The translations under genes were made by a program, and so were the position numbers. A stretch of DNA of 64,000 bases from Betaproteobacteria bacterium (GTDB lineage: Bacteria; Pseudomonadota; Gammaproteobacteria; Burkholderiales; SG8-41): the NCBI GenBank assembly GCA_025363575.1, contig JANYDM010000095.1:3189-67188 (forward strand), read 5' to 3'. Every line of letters begins with the position of its first letter. Position 1 is the stretch's first letter. Below are positions 24,833-33,887 of this stretch, piece by piece. Below the pieces are notes generated by a model, which did not search any database, was not told the DNA's origin, and worked only from the letters and a program-made list of their open reading frames with translations.

Positions 24833-25804
24833 GTGGTCAACGCAGCAATCGTAGGTCTCGGCTGGTGGGGCAAGAACATCGTCAACGCAGTGCAGGGCAA
24901 AAGCCCGCTGCTGAAATTCGTGCGCGGCGTGACCAAAGAGCTCGCGGAGACGGAGACGTTCGGTAAGCAGCACGGCATTGCGCTGTGTGGCGAACTCGAC
25001 GAAGTGCTTGCCGATCCGGCAATCGAAGCCGTTGTGCTGGCAACACCGCATTCCTTGCATGCCGATCAAATCGTAGCCGCGGCACGCGCGGGCAAGCACG
25101 TATTCTGCGAAAAGCCGTTGTCGCTCAAACGCGCCGACGCAGAGCGCGCGGTCAAAGCCTGTCTCGATGCGAAGCGTGTCATCGGCGTAGGGCAGAACAA
25201 GCGGTTCTGGCCGTCGATGAGTGCATTGCGCGGCGTCGTCGCCGGCGGCAGTCTCGGCGAATTAATGCACATCGAAGGGCATTACAGCAACGAGAACTCG
25301 AGCAATTTCTTCGCGGGCTGGCGCGACAAGCCGGAGGAGACGCCGGGTGCAAGCATGACCGGCACGGGCATTCATATTCTGGATGCGTTCGTCAGCATGG
25401 CCGGTCCGGTGGCCGCAGTCAGCGCCCAGTTTGTGGCCATGCGCGGCGGGCACGATCCGCGCGACACGATATCGGTTCTGTTCAAATTCAAGAACGGCAT
25501 GAGCGGGACGCTGGGCGCGGTGCGGGCGTCGCCGTTTTACTGGCGCGTGCATGCATTCGGCGACAAGGGCTCGGCGGAGGCGCTGGGCGAAACGGAAATC
25601 GTCGTGCGCTGCTCCGGCGCGCCGGTTGAGCGCAAGACCTATGCGCCCATCGATTCGCTACGCGCTGAATTCGACGCATTCGCCGTTGCCGTCGGCGGCG
25701 GCGCGCGGTATCCGATCACGCCGGGGGAGATGACGGCGACCATAGCGGTTTTCGACGCCATCATTCAATCGATTGCCAGCAGCAAACCGATAACGCTGGC
25801 GTGA
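24833..25804 (+). CDS. Gfo/Idh/MocA-family NAD(P)-dependent oxidoreductase
   Basis: A 323-residue dehydrogenase of the glucose-fructose oxidoreductase / inositol dehydrogenase family. The N-terminal Rossmann motif is AAIVGLGWWGKNIV (4-17). The family signature EKPLSLKRADAERAV is near residue 98, with Lys99 as the usual catalytic lysine. The C-terminal beta domain includes GHYSNENSSNFFAGWRD and MTGTGIHILDAFVSMAGP, with a His in the position expected for the family. The start is a GTG preceded by GGGGTGGAG. The substrate is probably a polyol or sugar derivative; it sits behind the enolase-superfamily gene. Confidence 0.92.
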   Translation: MVNAAIVGLGWWGKNIVNAVQGKSPLLKFVRGVTKELAETETFGKQHGIALCGELDEVLADPAIEAVVLATPHSLHADQIVAAARAGKHVFCEKPLSLKRADAERAVKACLDAKRVIGVGQNKRFWPSMSALRGVVAGGSLGELMHIEGHYSNENSSNFFAGWRDKPEETPGASMTGTGIHILDAFVSMAGPVAAVSAQFVAMRGGHDPRDTISVLFKFKNGMSGTLGAVRASPFYWRVHAFGDKGSAEALGETEIVVRCSGAPVERKTYAPIDSLRAEFDAFAVAVGGGARYPITPGEMTATIAVFDAIIQSIASSKPITLA

Positions 25805-25970
25805 CTTATGACCGTTGACGCAGGCGCCTCGCCTCCCTAGACTGCGGATTCCTGTTTCCAGGATCCGCCTTTCGTGTTGCAGCTGCGCCCGCGCCCTACG
25901 CGGGACGCCGAGAGTCCTTCTCACTCTGCAATAGCGGGTCCCGGGCATACGCCACGGGGAGGGCGTCATC

Positions 25971-26540
25971 TTGATTCGCAGTCTCGTAGCATTATTGCTG
26001 CTTGTTTCATCGTCGGCCGCCTGTGCGGACCCGATCATGCTGCTATTGCTGCGCTTTGCGCGCGACCGCGCGGTCTCGTCATCGATTGAGGCGGGCGCCA
26101 ACACGTTGCAGCACCGCTTTGCGACCACGCCGGCGCGCATATACGGTTTTGCACCAGCCGCTGCGGAAATTCTACCCGGGACCGGCGAGCAGCAGGTGCG
26201 CGCGCTGATCGATGATAACTTTTTGCATCTCGACACCGGTCAGCGCGACGAGGTTTTCGCGAGCCTGCAAAAAATTCTGCAGGATCCGCAGCACGAACAG
26301 GAAAAATCCCGCATCGTGTTGGAGTTCGCGCAGAAGGCACGCGAGGTCAGGGAATGCTATACCACGCTCGCCAGGCTTTCGCGCGCGGAGAAAAAGAACC
26401 TCGCGGCGTTGGTCGGTGAGGAATACCGCCACATGCCGGAAAGCGAGCGTCTGCATTTGTTCGACGTCCTCAACGCCGGCTCGCTGCCGCTGCCGCGCGA
26501 CCTGCGCGACATCATGCTCGCCGAGCTCAGAGCGGGCTAG
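25971..26540 (+). CDS. Exported protein of unknown function
   Basis: A 189-residue protein from a TTG start (MIRSLVALLLLVSSSAACAD). The first 19 residues form a good signal peptide with cleavage after ACA. The mature part is largely alpha-helical and charged, for example VRALIDDNFLHLDTGQRDEV and LSRAEKKNLAALVGEEYRHM. No catalytic motif is evident. It resembles periplasmic proteins that count Ser/Glu-rich helical hairpins, but I recognise no named family. It stands alone, followed by the 27-bp tandem repeat. Confidence 0.7.
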   Translation: MIRSLVALLLLVSSSAACADPIMLLLLRFARDRAVSSSIEAGANTLQHRFATTPARIYGFAPAAAEILPGTGEQQVRALIDDNFLHLDTGQRDEVFASLQKILQDPQHEQEKSRIVLEFAQKAREVRECYTTLARLSRAEKKNLAALVGEEYRHMPESERLHLFDVLNAGSLPLPRDLRDIMLAELRAG

Positions 26541-26600
26541 CGCTGAGGGCCGCCTGCGGGCGCTAGAGGTTCGCAACGACCAGGCGCACGGCCGTCGGGT

Positions 26601-26762
26601 CTGGATTCGCGCATACAGTCGCCGTTTGTGGATCCGCGTACACTGCCGCCGGTGGTGGATCCGCGCACACTGCCGCCGGTGGTGGATCCGCGCACACTGC
26701 CGCCGGTAGTGGATCCGCGCACACTGCCGCCGGTAGTGGATCCGCGCACACTGCCGCGGATA
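26601..26762. repeat. Tandem array of six 27-bp units
   Basis: Six consecutive 27-base units, consensus GTGGATCCGCGCACACTGCC followed by GCCGGTG. Units 3 to 5 are almost identical, while unit 1 (26601-26627) is strongly diverged and unit 6 ends in CGGATA. The period is a multiple of three, so all frames without stops remain open on both strands. The minus-strand frame from 26790 reads as a 75-residue repetitive peptide with units close to AAVCADPLP; the plus-strand frame gives DPRTLPPVV. The array lies 50 bases before the molybdenum hydroxylase operon. Confidence 0.95.
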
Positions 26763-26813
26763 GCGTTGTAAAATCGGCGAAAGCCGTCAAAACAAGCAGC
26801 GCCCCAAGGGCGC

Positions 26814-29147
26814 ATGCTGTTCACCAAAAGCGCATTCCACATCATGAGTCATGCCCACGCGGCCAACCGCCGCGAAGACCTGCGTTTGATCACCGGCCGC
26901 GGCCATTATACGGCGGACATGAACCTGCCCGGCCAGCTGCACGCAGCGTTTCTGCGCGCCGATCGCGCGCATGCCGAAATCGTCGCGATCGATGCGCAGC
27001 CGGCGCTTGCGCGGCCCGGCGTCGTCGCCGTGTTCACCGGGGCCGATGCGGTTGCCGCGCAGTACACGCAATTTCCGAATCTGATGTCGTTCACCGGCCG
27101 CAATGGCGGGCAAATACTCAAACCCGAACGCCCCGTGCTGGCGACCAAAGCGGTGCGCTATGTCGGTGAATGCATCGCGATGGTGGTCGCGGAGTCGGCG
27201 CTCGCGGCGCAAGATGCGCTCGACGCCATTGAAATCGAATACAAGGATTTGCGTGCCGTCGTCACCGTGGAAGACGCGCTGGCACAGGGCGCGCCGCAAC
27301 TGCACGCCAATGTCCCGGGCAATCTGTGTTTCGAGTGGGAAACCGGCGATGCGAAAGCAGTGGAGCAGGCCTTCGCGAAAGCAGCGCATATAACGAAGCT
27401 CAAAGTTTTGACGACGCGCGTCGCACCCAGCCCCATGGAGCCGCGCGGCTGCATGGTGAGCTACGACGCGGCAAGCGACAGCTACGATATCTACACGCCG
27501 TCGCAAGGCATGATCATGCTGCGCAAGCAGTTTTCGACGCTGACCGGCGTGCCCGAAACGAAACTGCGCGTGCATTCGCGCGATGTCGGCGGCAGTTTCG
27601 GCCAGCGCAGCGGCGTTTATCCGGAGCACGGGGCGCAGATGATAGCGTCGAAACGCCTTGGCCGCCCGGTGAAATGGGTGGGCTCGCGCGCTGAAGGTTT
27701 CATGTCGGACGCGCACGGTCGCGGTCTCGAGATCGCCGGCGAGCTGGCGCTCGACCGCGACGGCAAATTTCTCGCCGCGCGCTACGAGTTCCTGTGCGAC
27801 ATGGGCGCTTATCTGACGCCGACCGGTTCGGTCAGCCATCTGCGCAATCCGGCGACGCTGATGACGGGCGTCTATAAGACGCCGGCGCTGTATGGCAGCT
27901 TCAAAGTCGTACTCACGAACACGGTGCCGATCGCCGCATACCGGGGGGCGGGGCGCCCTGATATCGCGTATGCGGTCGAGCGGTTGGTCGATCGCGCGGC
28001 GGATGAAATGAAGATAGAGCGCGCCGAACTGCGCCGTCGTAATTTCATTCCTCCCGATGCATTTCCGTACAAGACGCCGACGGTCGGCGTGTACGAGCCA
28101 TCCGATTTCGCGGGGTGCCTCGAGCAGGCGCTGAAGACGGCGGACTGGAACGGCTTTGAGCAGCGCCGCGCAGCCGCGACGCAGCGCGGCAAGCTGCGCG
28201 GCATGGGGCTCTCGACCATTATTGAAGCGACCGGCGCGGGTGTCTTCCCGAAAGATCAGGTGGCGATCGAAGTCGACGCAGCCGGCAAACTAACCGTCTA
28301 CACAGTGAGCCTGTCTTCCGGGCAGGGGCATGAGACGACATTCGCTGCGGTGGTCGCCGATACGCTTGGCTTGCCGCACGAAGCGGTGACTTTGCGCGAA
28401 TGCGATCCGGCCCGCGAACTGATCGGCAACCATACCGGCGGTTCGCGCTCGATGGCAGGCGTGGGCAGTGTGTGCAAGATCGCAGCCGACAAGATGATAG
28501 AGCAGTCGAAGCCGCTGGCGGCCGAAGAACTCGAATTGGAGCCTTCGCAAGTCGACTACAAAGGCGGCGTGTTCCGCGCGCGCGACGGCGAAAAGTCCAT
28601 CAGTTTCGAACAGCTTGCGCAGAAACTGGCCGGACGCCAGCCGCATCCCATGAATACGCTCGCCGAGGGCACGGTTGGCTCGACCTGGCCGAACGGCTGC
28701 CATATCGCCGAAGTCGAAATCGATCCCGACACCGGCGTTACCGAAATCGCGTCCTATGTGGCCGTGGACGACAGCGGCACGGTGATCAATCATGCAATCG
28801 TCGAAGGTCAGGTGCACGGCGGTGTCATGCAGGGCGCGGGGCAGATTTTCCATGAGCACGTGATTTACGATCGCGCCAGCGGGCAACTGCAGACGGGCAG
28901 CTTCATGGACTATTGCATGCCGCGCGCGGGCCTGCTAAAGGCGATGAACGTCGGCGACCACCCGCTGCCCAGTAAACTCAACGCCATCGGCGCGAAAGGC
29001 GTGGGAGAATCCGGGTGCACGGCGTCTTTGCCGGCACTGGCCAACGCAATGACGGATGCGCTGCGGCCCGCCGGCGTCGGGCATCTCGACATGCCGTATA
29101 CGCCGGGTAAAGTGTGGCATTCCATTCAGGCAGCAAAGCGGAGATAG
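26814..29147 (+). CDS. Molybdopterin-binding large subunit, xanthine dehydrogenase/aldehyde oxidase family
   Basis: Catalytic subunit (777 residues) of a molybdenum hydroxylase; it oxidises aldehydes, N-heterocycles or related compounds with water as oxygen source. The segment IAAYRGAGRPDIAYAVERLV near residue 375 is in the place of the CoxL active-site loop; the sequence AYRGAGR is the form II type, not the AYxCSFR of true CO dehydrogenase. The catalytic glutamate is in GVGESGCTAS near residue 730. The start ATG at 26814 has AAGGG about 7 bases upstream; an alternative ATG at 26844 starts MSHAHAANRRED. It begins an L-M-S operon, with the medium subunit starting one base after its stop. Confidence 0.92.
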   Translation: MLFTKSAFHIMSHAHAANRREDLRLITGRGHYTADMNLPGQLHAAFLRADRAHAEIVAIDAQPALARPGVVAVFTGADAVAAQYTQFPNLMSFTGRNGGQILKPERPVLATKAVRYVGECIAMVVAESALAAQDALDAIEIEYKDLRAVVTVEDALAQGAPQLHANVPGNLCFEWETGDAKAVEQAFAKAAHITKLKVLTTRVAPSPMEPRGCMVSYDAASDSYDIYTPSQGMIMLRKQFSTLTGVPETKLRVHSRDVGGSFGQRSGVYPEHGAQMIASKRLGRPVKWVGSRAEGFMSDAHGRGLEIAGELALDRDGKFLAARYEFLCDMGAYLTPTGSVSHLRNPATLMTGVYKTPALYGSFKVVLTNTVPIAAYRGAGRPDIAYAVERLVDRAADEMKIERAELRRRNFIPPDAFPYKTPTVGVYEPSDFAGCLEQALKTADWNGFEQRRAAATQRGKLRGMGLSTIIEATGAGVFPKDQVAIEVDAAGKLTVYTVSLSSGQGHETTFAAVVADTLGLPHEAVTLRECDPARELIGNHTGGSRSMAGVGSVCKIAADKMIEQSKPLAAEELELEPSQVDYKGGVFRARDGEKSISFEQLAQKLAGRQPHPMNTLAEGTVGSTWPNGCHIAEVEIDPDTGVTEIASYVAVDDSGTVINHAIVEGQVHGGVMQGAGQIFHEHVIYDRASGQLQTGSFMDYCMPRAGLLKAMNVGDHPLPSKLNAIGAKGVGESGCTASLPALANAMTDALRPAGVGHLDMPYTPGKVWHSIQAAKRR

Positions 29148-29148
29148 C

Positions 29149-29949
<801 letters not shown>

Positions 29950-29956
29950 TACACGA

Positions 29957-29984
29957 TCCTCAATCCTCAATCCTCAATCCTGAA
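29957..29984. repeat. Heptamer tandem repeat, family B, copy 1
   Basis: Four tandem heptamers (TCCTCAA x3, then TCCTGAA) between the medium and small subunit genes of the hydroxylase. Related heptamer runs form inverted repeats near 55969 and 58450. Here only one orientation is present, so no hairpin is formed. Confidence 0.9.
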
Positions 29985-29993
29985 TTTAATTCC

Positions 29994-30458
29994 ATGACAA
30001 AAATCGAACTGACCGTAAACGGCAAAAAACATTCGCGCGAAGTCGAAGACCGCGCACTGCTCGTCGATGTGCTGCGCGACCAGCTGCAGCTCACGGGCAC
30101 CCACATCGGCTGCGACACCAGCCAGTGCGGCTGCTGCACCGTGCACATGGACGGCCGCGCCGTGAAGTCGTGCACCGTGCTGGCGGTGCAGGCCGGCGGG
30201 GCCGAGATAGTCACCATCGAGGGCCTCGCCAACGGCGACCAGCTGCATCCGGTTCAGCAGGCGTTTACCGACTGCCACGCGCTGCAATGCGGATTTTGCA
30301 CGCCGGGGATGATCATGGCGATCAGCGCATTTCTCAAAGACAACCCGCACCCGACCGACGACGAGATTTATCACGGACTCGAGGGCAACCTGTGCCGCTG
30401 CACCGGCTATATCAATATCGTCAAAGCCGTAAAGCGCAGCGCGGAGCTGCTGAAGTGA
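29994..30458 (+). CDS. [2Fe-2S] small subunit of the molybdenum hydroxylase
   Basis: A 154-residue iron-sulfur subunit carrying two [2Fe-2S] clusters. The plant-ferredoxin-type cluster uses Cys40, Cys45, Cys48 and Cys60 (GCDTSQCGCCTV). The second uses Cys99, Cys102, Cys134 and Cys136 (QCGFCTPGM and NLCRCTGY). All eight ligands are present and the length is typical. It completes the L-M-S operon; the glutathione peroxidase starts 10 bases after its stop. Confidence 0.96.
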   Translation: MTKIELTVNGKKHSREVEDRALLVDVLRDQLQLTGTHIGCDTSQCGCCTVHMDGRAVKSCTVLAVQAGGAEIVTIEGLANGDQLHPVQQAFTDCHALQCGFCTPGMIMAISAFLKDNPHPTDDEIYHGLEGNLCRCTGYINIVKAVKRSAELLK

Positions 30459-30468
30459 CGCGCCGGCC

Positions 30469-31041
30469 ATGAACGCACCCGCGCACAAGATCGCAGCTTG
30501 CGTCGCGGGGTTGATGCTGGCTGTCGCCGCTTGCGGCGCCGCGGGCGCTTGCAAATCGATGCTCGACCATCAGTTTCCCGAATTGGTCAGCGGCAAGCCG
30601 CAATCGCTGTGCGAGTACGCGGGCAAGGTCGTGCTGGTGGTTAACACGGCGAGCCAGTGCGGCTACACGCCGCAATACGAAGGTCTCGAGGCGTTGTATA
30701 AACGGTATCGCGCGCGCGGGCTGGTGGTGGTCGGTTTCCCGTCAAACGATTTTGGCGGGCAGGAGCCGGGCAGCAACCAGGAAGTCGCGCAGTTCTGCCA
30801 GTTAAACTACGGCGTGAGCTTTCCGATGTTTGAGAAGACTGTGGTTGCAGGCCCGCAAGCCAACGCTTTTTACGCGACGCTGGCCCAGCGCGGCGGCGGC
30901 GCACCGCACTGGAACTTCCACAAGTATTTGATAGATCGCGCCGGCAATCGCGTAGTCGGCTTTGATAGCAACGTAGCGCCGGCCGATGGCAGGCTGGCGC
31001 GCGAAATCGAGCGGCTCCTGATGGAGCCGCCGTCGCGTTAA
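30469..31041 (+). CDS. Exported glutathione peroxidase family protein
   Basis: A 190-residue thiol peroxidase of the GPx family. The catalytic Cys64 is in VNTASQCGYTPQYEGLE, with the Gln of GFPSNDFGGQEPGS and the Trp of WNFHKYLID completing the usual triad. An N-terminal hydrophobic stretch (CVAGLMLAVAACGAAGACKS) indicates export, possibly as a lipoprotein. It reduces peroxides, probably with thioredoxin-like donors. Placed directly behind the molybdenum hydroxylase, it may remove hydrogen peroxide made when that enzyme leaks electrons to oxygen; this is inference from position. Confidence 0.93.
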   Translation: MNAPAHKIAACVAGLMLAVAACGAAGACKSMLDHQFPELVSGKPQSLCEYAGKVVLVVNTASQCGYTPQYEGLEALYKRYRARGLVVVGFPSNDFGGQEPGSNQEVAQFCQLNYGVSFPMFEKTVVAGPQANAFYATLAQRGGGAPHWNFHKYLIDRAGNRVVGFDSNVAPADGRLAREIERLLMEPPSR

Positions 31042-31104
31042 TGCGGGTCCGGCCTTGCGCCGTTACCCTTCGGCCCAACCTCAGTTGAACGGCCGTTTGC
31101 TAAC

Positions 31105-31311
31105 TTAGTGGTGGTGAATCAACCCATTGGCCGGGTTAGCGCACACAAACAAACGGCGCACCGCCGAACCTACCCACACAATCGCGTTGCTGATCGCTTC
31201 CGCATCGCGCAATGCATTAACTGCGACTGCGCGTTGAATGGCATTTACAGGCGCGAGTTTTACCCGTGCATAAAGATCTGATTCTGAAGCACTTTCATCA
31301 TATTTAGACAT
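31105..31311 (-). CDS. Small protein divergent from LysR gene
   Basis: A 68-residue frame from the ATG at 31311, with a GGAG Shine-Dalgarno 7 bases upstream on the minus strand. It starts MSKYDESASESDLYARVKLA, continues with an alanine-rich helix (RAVAVNALRDAEAISNAI) and ends in a VWVGSAVRRLFV segment and two to three histidines. I do not recognise it with certainty. Its size, helix content and place next to a GcvA-like regulator resemble small proteins of the DUF1127/RSP_7527 kind. An upstream ATG at 31380 gives 91 residues but lacks a Shine-Dalgarno. Confidence 0.55.
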   Translation of the reverse strand: MSKYDESASESDLYARVKLAPVNAIQRAVAVNALRDAEAISNAIVWVGSAVRRLFVCANPANGLIHHH

Positions 31312-31450
31312 TTTTGTCTCCACTGTTCGTACATTACTAAAACTAACTCTGGAACAATTGCTGCTCTGTCCCAGTCCCATCGAACATCATAATAGACCGG
31401 ATAAATATCAGTTTGTTGCGTCGCAATACATGATATATTGTCACTCATGA

Positions 31451-31467
31451 GATTAGAAAATCTAATC
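31451..31467. promoter_or_regulatory. Palindromic operator candidate for the LysR regulator
   Basis: The perfect dyad GATTAGA-AAA-TCTAATC lies 5 bases before the LysR start codon, in an AT-rich stretch unlike the rest of the window. It contains the T-N11-A form recognised by LysR-type regulators. A half-site repeat (CTAATAATG) follows. There is no visible Shine-Dalgarno for the LysR gene, so binding here would also block its expression. Confidence 0.6.
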
Positions 31468-31472
31468 TAATA

Positions 31473-32429
31473 ATGACAGAACGGTTACCGCCGCTTAATG
31501 CCCTCAGGGCCTTTGAAACGGCAGCCCGGCACCAAAGCTTTAAGCGGGCCGCCCAGGAACTGAATGTCACACCGGCCGCCATCAGCCATCAGGTGAAGGC
31601 GCTCGAAGACTATTTGGGCGTGCCGTTGTTTCACCGGTTGAGCCGTGGCCTCGAGCTGACCCCCGCAGCGCAGGCCGCCATGCCCGAATTGAGCCAGGGG
31701 TTTGAGACACTGGCCGCGGCTGTCGCGCGCCTGCGTCCGCAGCCGGACAGCGGGCATTTGACAGTCAGCGTGGCGCCGTCTTTTGCGGCACGTTGGTTGA
31801 TGCCGCGACTGCATCGATTCTTTGCGTTACAGCCGGATCTCGACGTCCGCATCAATGCACGCACGCGGCTTTTGAACAAGCGCGGCCAGGACAACGCCGT
31901 CGAGCGCGCCACGGTGGAAAACTGGCTGGAGGAATCCGATGTCGCGATACTTTACGGGCACGGCGACTACACCGGCTTTCGCTACGATAAATTATTCCCT
32001 CTCACGCTCGCCGCCATGTGCAACCCGCGGCTCGTACACGGGGACATTCCGTTACGCACGCCGCAGGATCTGCACTTGCACACACTCGTGCATGATGACA
32101 CAGGCATGCTGTTCGACGGCGTTCCGTTCTGGGATGTTTGGTTGAAGGCAGCCGGTGTCGACGGCGTCGATACAGCGCGCGGATCGCATTTCAGCCAGCC
32201 GGTACTCGCGGTCGAAGCGGCCAGCGACGCATTGGGCGTGGTGGCCACGTTTCCCGTGCTGGCGGCGGCGGAACTTGGCGTGGGGCGCCTGATCCAGCCG
32301 TTTCAACTCGAAGTGCCGCTGCAATCGGCGTATTACCTGATCTGCCCCGAAGCATCCTTGCAGCGTCCCGCAGTGGCGGCGTTTCGCGACTGGCTTCTCG
32401 GCGAGGCCGCGCAGCAGGCCGCGTACTGA
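31473..32429 (+). CDS. LysR-type transcriptional regulator, GcvA-like
   Basis: A 318-residue regulator. The winged helix-turn-helix is at residues 6-65 (LPPLNALRAFETAARHQSFK to VTPAAISHQVKALEDYLGV), starting with the PPLNALRAFE motif typical of the GcvA/AmpR branch. The effector domain shows WLMPRLHRFFALQPDLDVRI. The ATG at 31473 gives the standard N-terminus. It is divergent from the small protein at 31105-31311 and precedes the glutamine-synthetase-like operon by 77 bases. It is a candidate regulator of either side. Confidence 0.94.
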   Translation: MTERLPPLNALRAFETAARHQSFKRAAQELNVTPAAISHQVKALEDYLGVPLFHRLSRGLELTPAAQAAMPELSQGFETLAAAVARLRPQPDSGHLTVSVAPSFAARWLMPRLHRFFALQPDLDVRINARTRLLNKRGQDNAVERATVENWLEESDVAILYGHGDYTGFRYDKLFPLTLAAMCNPRLVHGDIPLRTPQDLHLHTLVHDDTGMLFDGVPFWDVWLKAAGVDGVDTARGSHFSQPVLAVEAASDALGVVATFPVLAAAELGVGRLIQPFQLEVPLQSAYYLICPEASLQRPAVAAFRDWLLGEAAQQAAY

Positions 32430-32506
32430 TTTCGTAAGTCCAATCCATATCGGGCATAATCTTTTTTCCGCCTGAGCCGCGGATCCGGAAGCGGGGAGCC
32501 TCGAAC

Positions 32507-33874
32507 ATGAAAAATACCAAATCGGCGGACCAGAAGATCATCGATCTCGTGCGCGCGTCGCCTGCTGCGCGCGTCAAGGTCGCCGTGACCGACATCGATG
32601 GCGTGCTGCGCGGCAAGTACCTGCACAAGGAAAAATTTCTGTCGGCGCTCGATAACGGGTTCGGCTTCTGCAACGTCGTTTTCGGCTGGGACATGGGCGA
32701 CCAGTGCTACGACAACGCGACATGGACCGGCTGGCATACCGGTTTCCCGGACGCGCTGGCGCGGATAGACCTCGCCACGTTCCGCCGCGTGCCATGGGAC
32801 GACGGCGTGCCGTTTTTTCTGGCGGATTTCAGCGACGCGCAAGGCGCTCCGTCGCCGGTGTGTCCGCGCCAGGTATTGAAGAAGGTGCTGGCGCGCGGCG
32901 CAAAACAAGGCTTCAAGGCGCTCGCGGGTGTCGAATACGAATGGTTCAACTTCCGCGAGACGCCGCAGAGCCTCGCCGCCAAGAATTACACGCAACCGGA
33001 AACGATCACGCCGGGGATGTTCGGCTACTCGCTGATACGCGCGGGCCAGAACCAGGCGTTCTTCAAGGCGTTGATGGAAGAGATGCCGCAGTTCGGCATT
33101 CCGATCGAAGGGCTGCACACTGAAACCGGGCCCGGCGTCTATGAAGCAGCGATTCTTTATTCGGAGGCGCTGGAGGCGGCCGATCGCGCTGTATTGTTCA
33201 AGACGGCAGCCAAGGAAATCGGCCATCGCTTCGGCATCATGCCGAGCTTCATGGCGAAATGGAGCGCGCAGTATCCGGGCTGCAGCGGTCACGTGCACCA
33301 GAGCCTGTGGAACGGTAAAAAGAATCTGTTTTACGACACAAAAGCGCCGCGCCGCATGAGCAAGCTGTTCGAGAGCTACATCGCGGGGCAACTGCATTGC
33401 CTCAAGGACATTCAGGTTTTTTTCGCGCCGACGATCAACAGCTACAAACGGCTCGTCGACGGTTTCTGGGCGCCGGTGAAAGCAACCTGGGGCATGGATA
33501 ACCGAACGGCAAGCCTGCGCGTGCTCGCGGGCGCGGAGAAATCGACGCGCATAGAGACACGTTGTCCCGGCGCCGATACGAATCCGTACCTCGCAGTTGC
33601 CGCATGTGTCGCCGCCGGTCTTTATGGCATCGAGAAAGGCCTCAAGCTCACGACTGCACCGCTTGAAGGCGACAGCGCAAAAGCCGAGCGCATTCCGCGC
33701 CTGCCGCGCAACCTGCTGGAAGCCACCGCCAACCTGAAGAGATCGAAGATCGCGCGCGAGCTGTTCGGCGAGGAATTCGTCGACCATTACGTGAGCACGC
33801 GCGAATGGGAATGGCGCCAGTTCCAGGATGCCGTTACCGACTGGGAATTGAAGCGGTATTTCGAAATCATCTGA
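32507..33874 (+). CDS. Glutamine-synthetase-like ligase (gamma-glutamyl-amine synthetase type)
   Basis: A 455-residue ATP-dependent ligase of the GS superfamily, resembling PuuA/GlnA-type enzymes that gamma-glutamylate amines. Family text: VKVAVTDIDGVLRGKY near residue 24, EGLHTETGPGVYEAAI near residue 203, SGHVHQSLWNGKKNLF near residue 262 and ETRCPGADTNPYLAVAACVAAG near residue 350. It lacks the tyrosine-adenylylation loop of housekeeping GlnA. With PuuD-like and aldehyde dehydrogenase genes downstream, a role in amine or polyamine catabolism fits, but no PuuB oxidase is present. Confidence 0.88.
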   Translation: MKNTKSADQKIIDLVRASPAARVKVAVTDIDGVLRGKYLHKEKFLSALDNGFGFCNVVFGWDMGDQCYDNATWTGWHTGFPDALARIDLATFRRVPWDDGVPFFLADFSDAQGAPSPVCPRQVLKKVLARGAKQGFKALAGVEYEWFNFRETPQSLAAKNYTQPETITPGMFGYSLIRAGQNQAFFKALMEEMPQFGIPIEGLHTETGPGVYEAAILYSEALEAADRAVLFKTAAKEIGHRFGIMPSFMAKWSAQYPGCSGHVHQSLWNGKKNLFYDTKAPRRMSKLFESYIAGQLHCLKDIQVFFAPTINSYKRLVDGFWAPVKATWGMDNRTASLRVLAGAEKSTRIETRCPGADTNPYLAVAACVAAGLYGIEKGLKLTTAPLEGDSAKAERIPRLPRNLLEATANLKRSKIARELFGEEFVDHYVSTREWEWRQFQDAVTDWELKRYFEII

Positions 33875-33887
33875 ATCCGCCAAGCGC

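Noticed and set aside
26601..26762. CRISPR array
   Set aside because: The 27-bp units are directly adjacent with no spacers, and no cas gene is near.
26563..26790. Repeat-encoded 75-residue protein on the minus strand
   Set aside because: The open frame follows from a repeat period divisible by three; no Shine-Dalgarno or family support. Kept only as an observation within the repeat.
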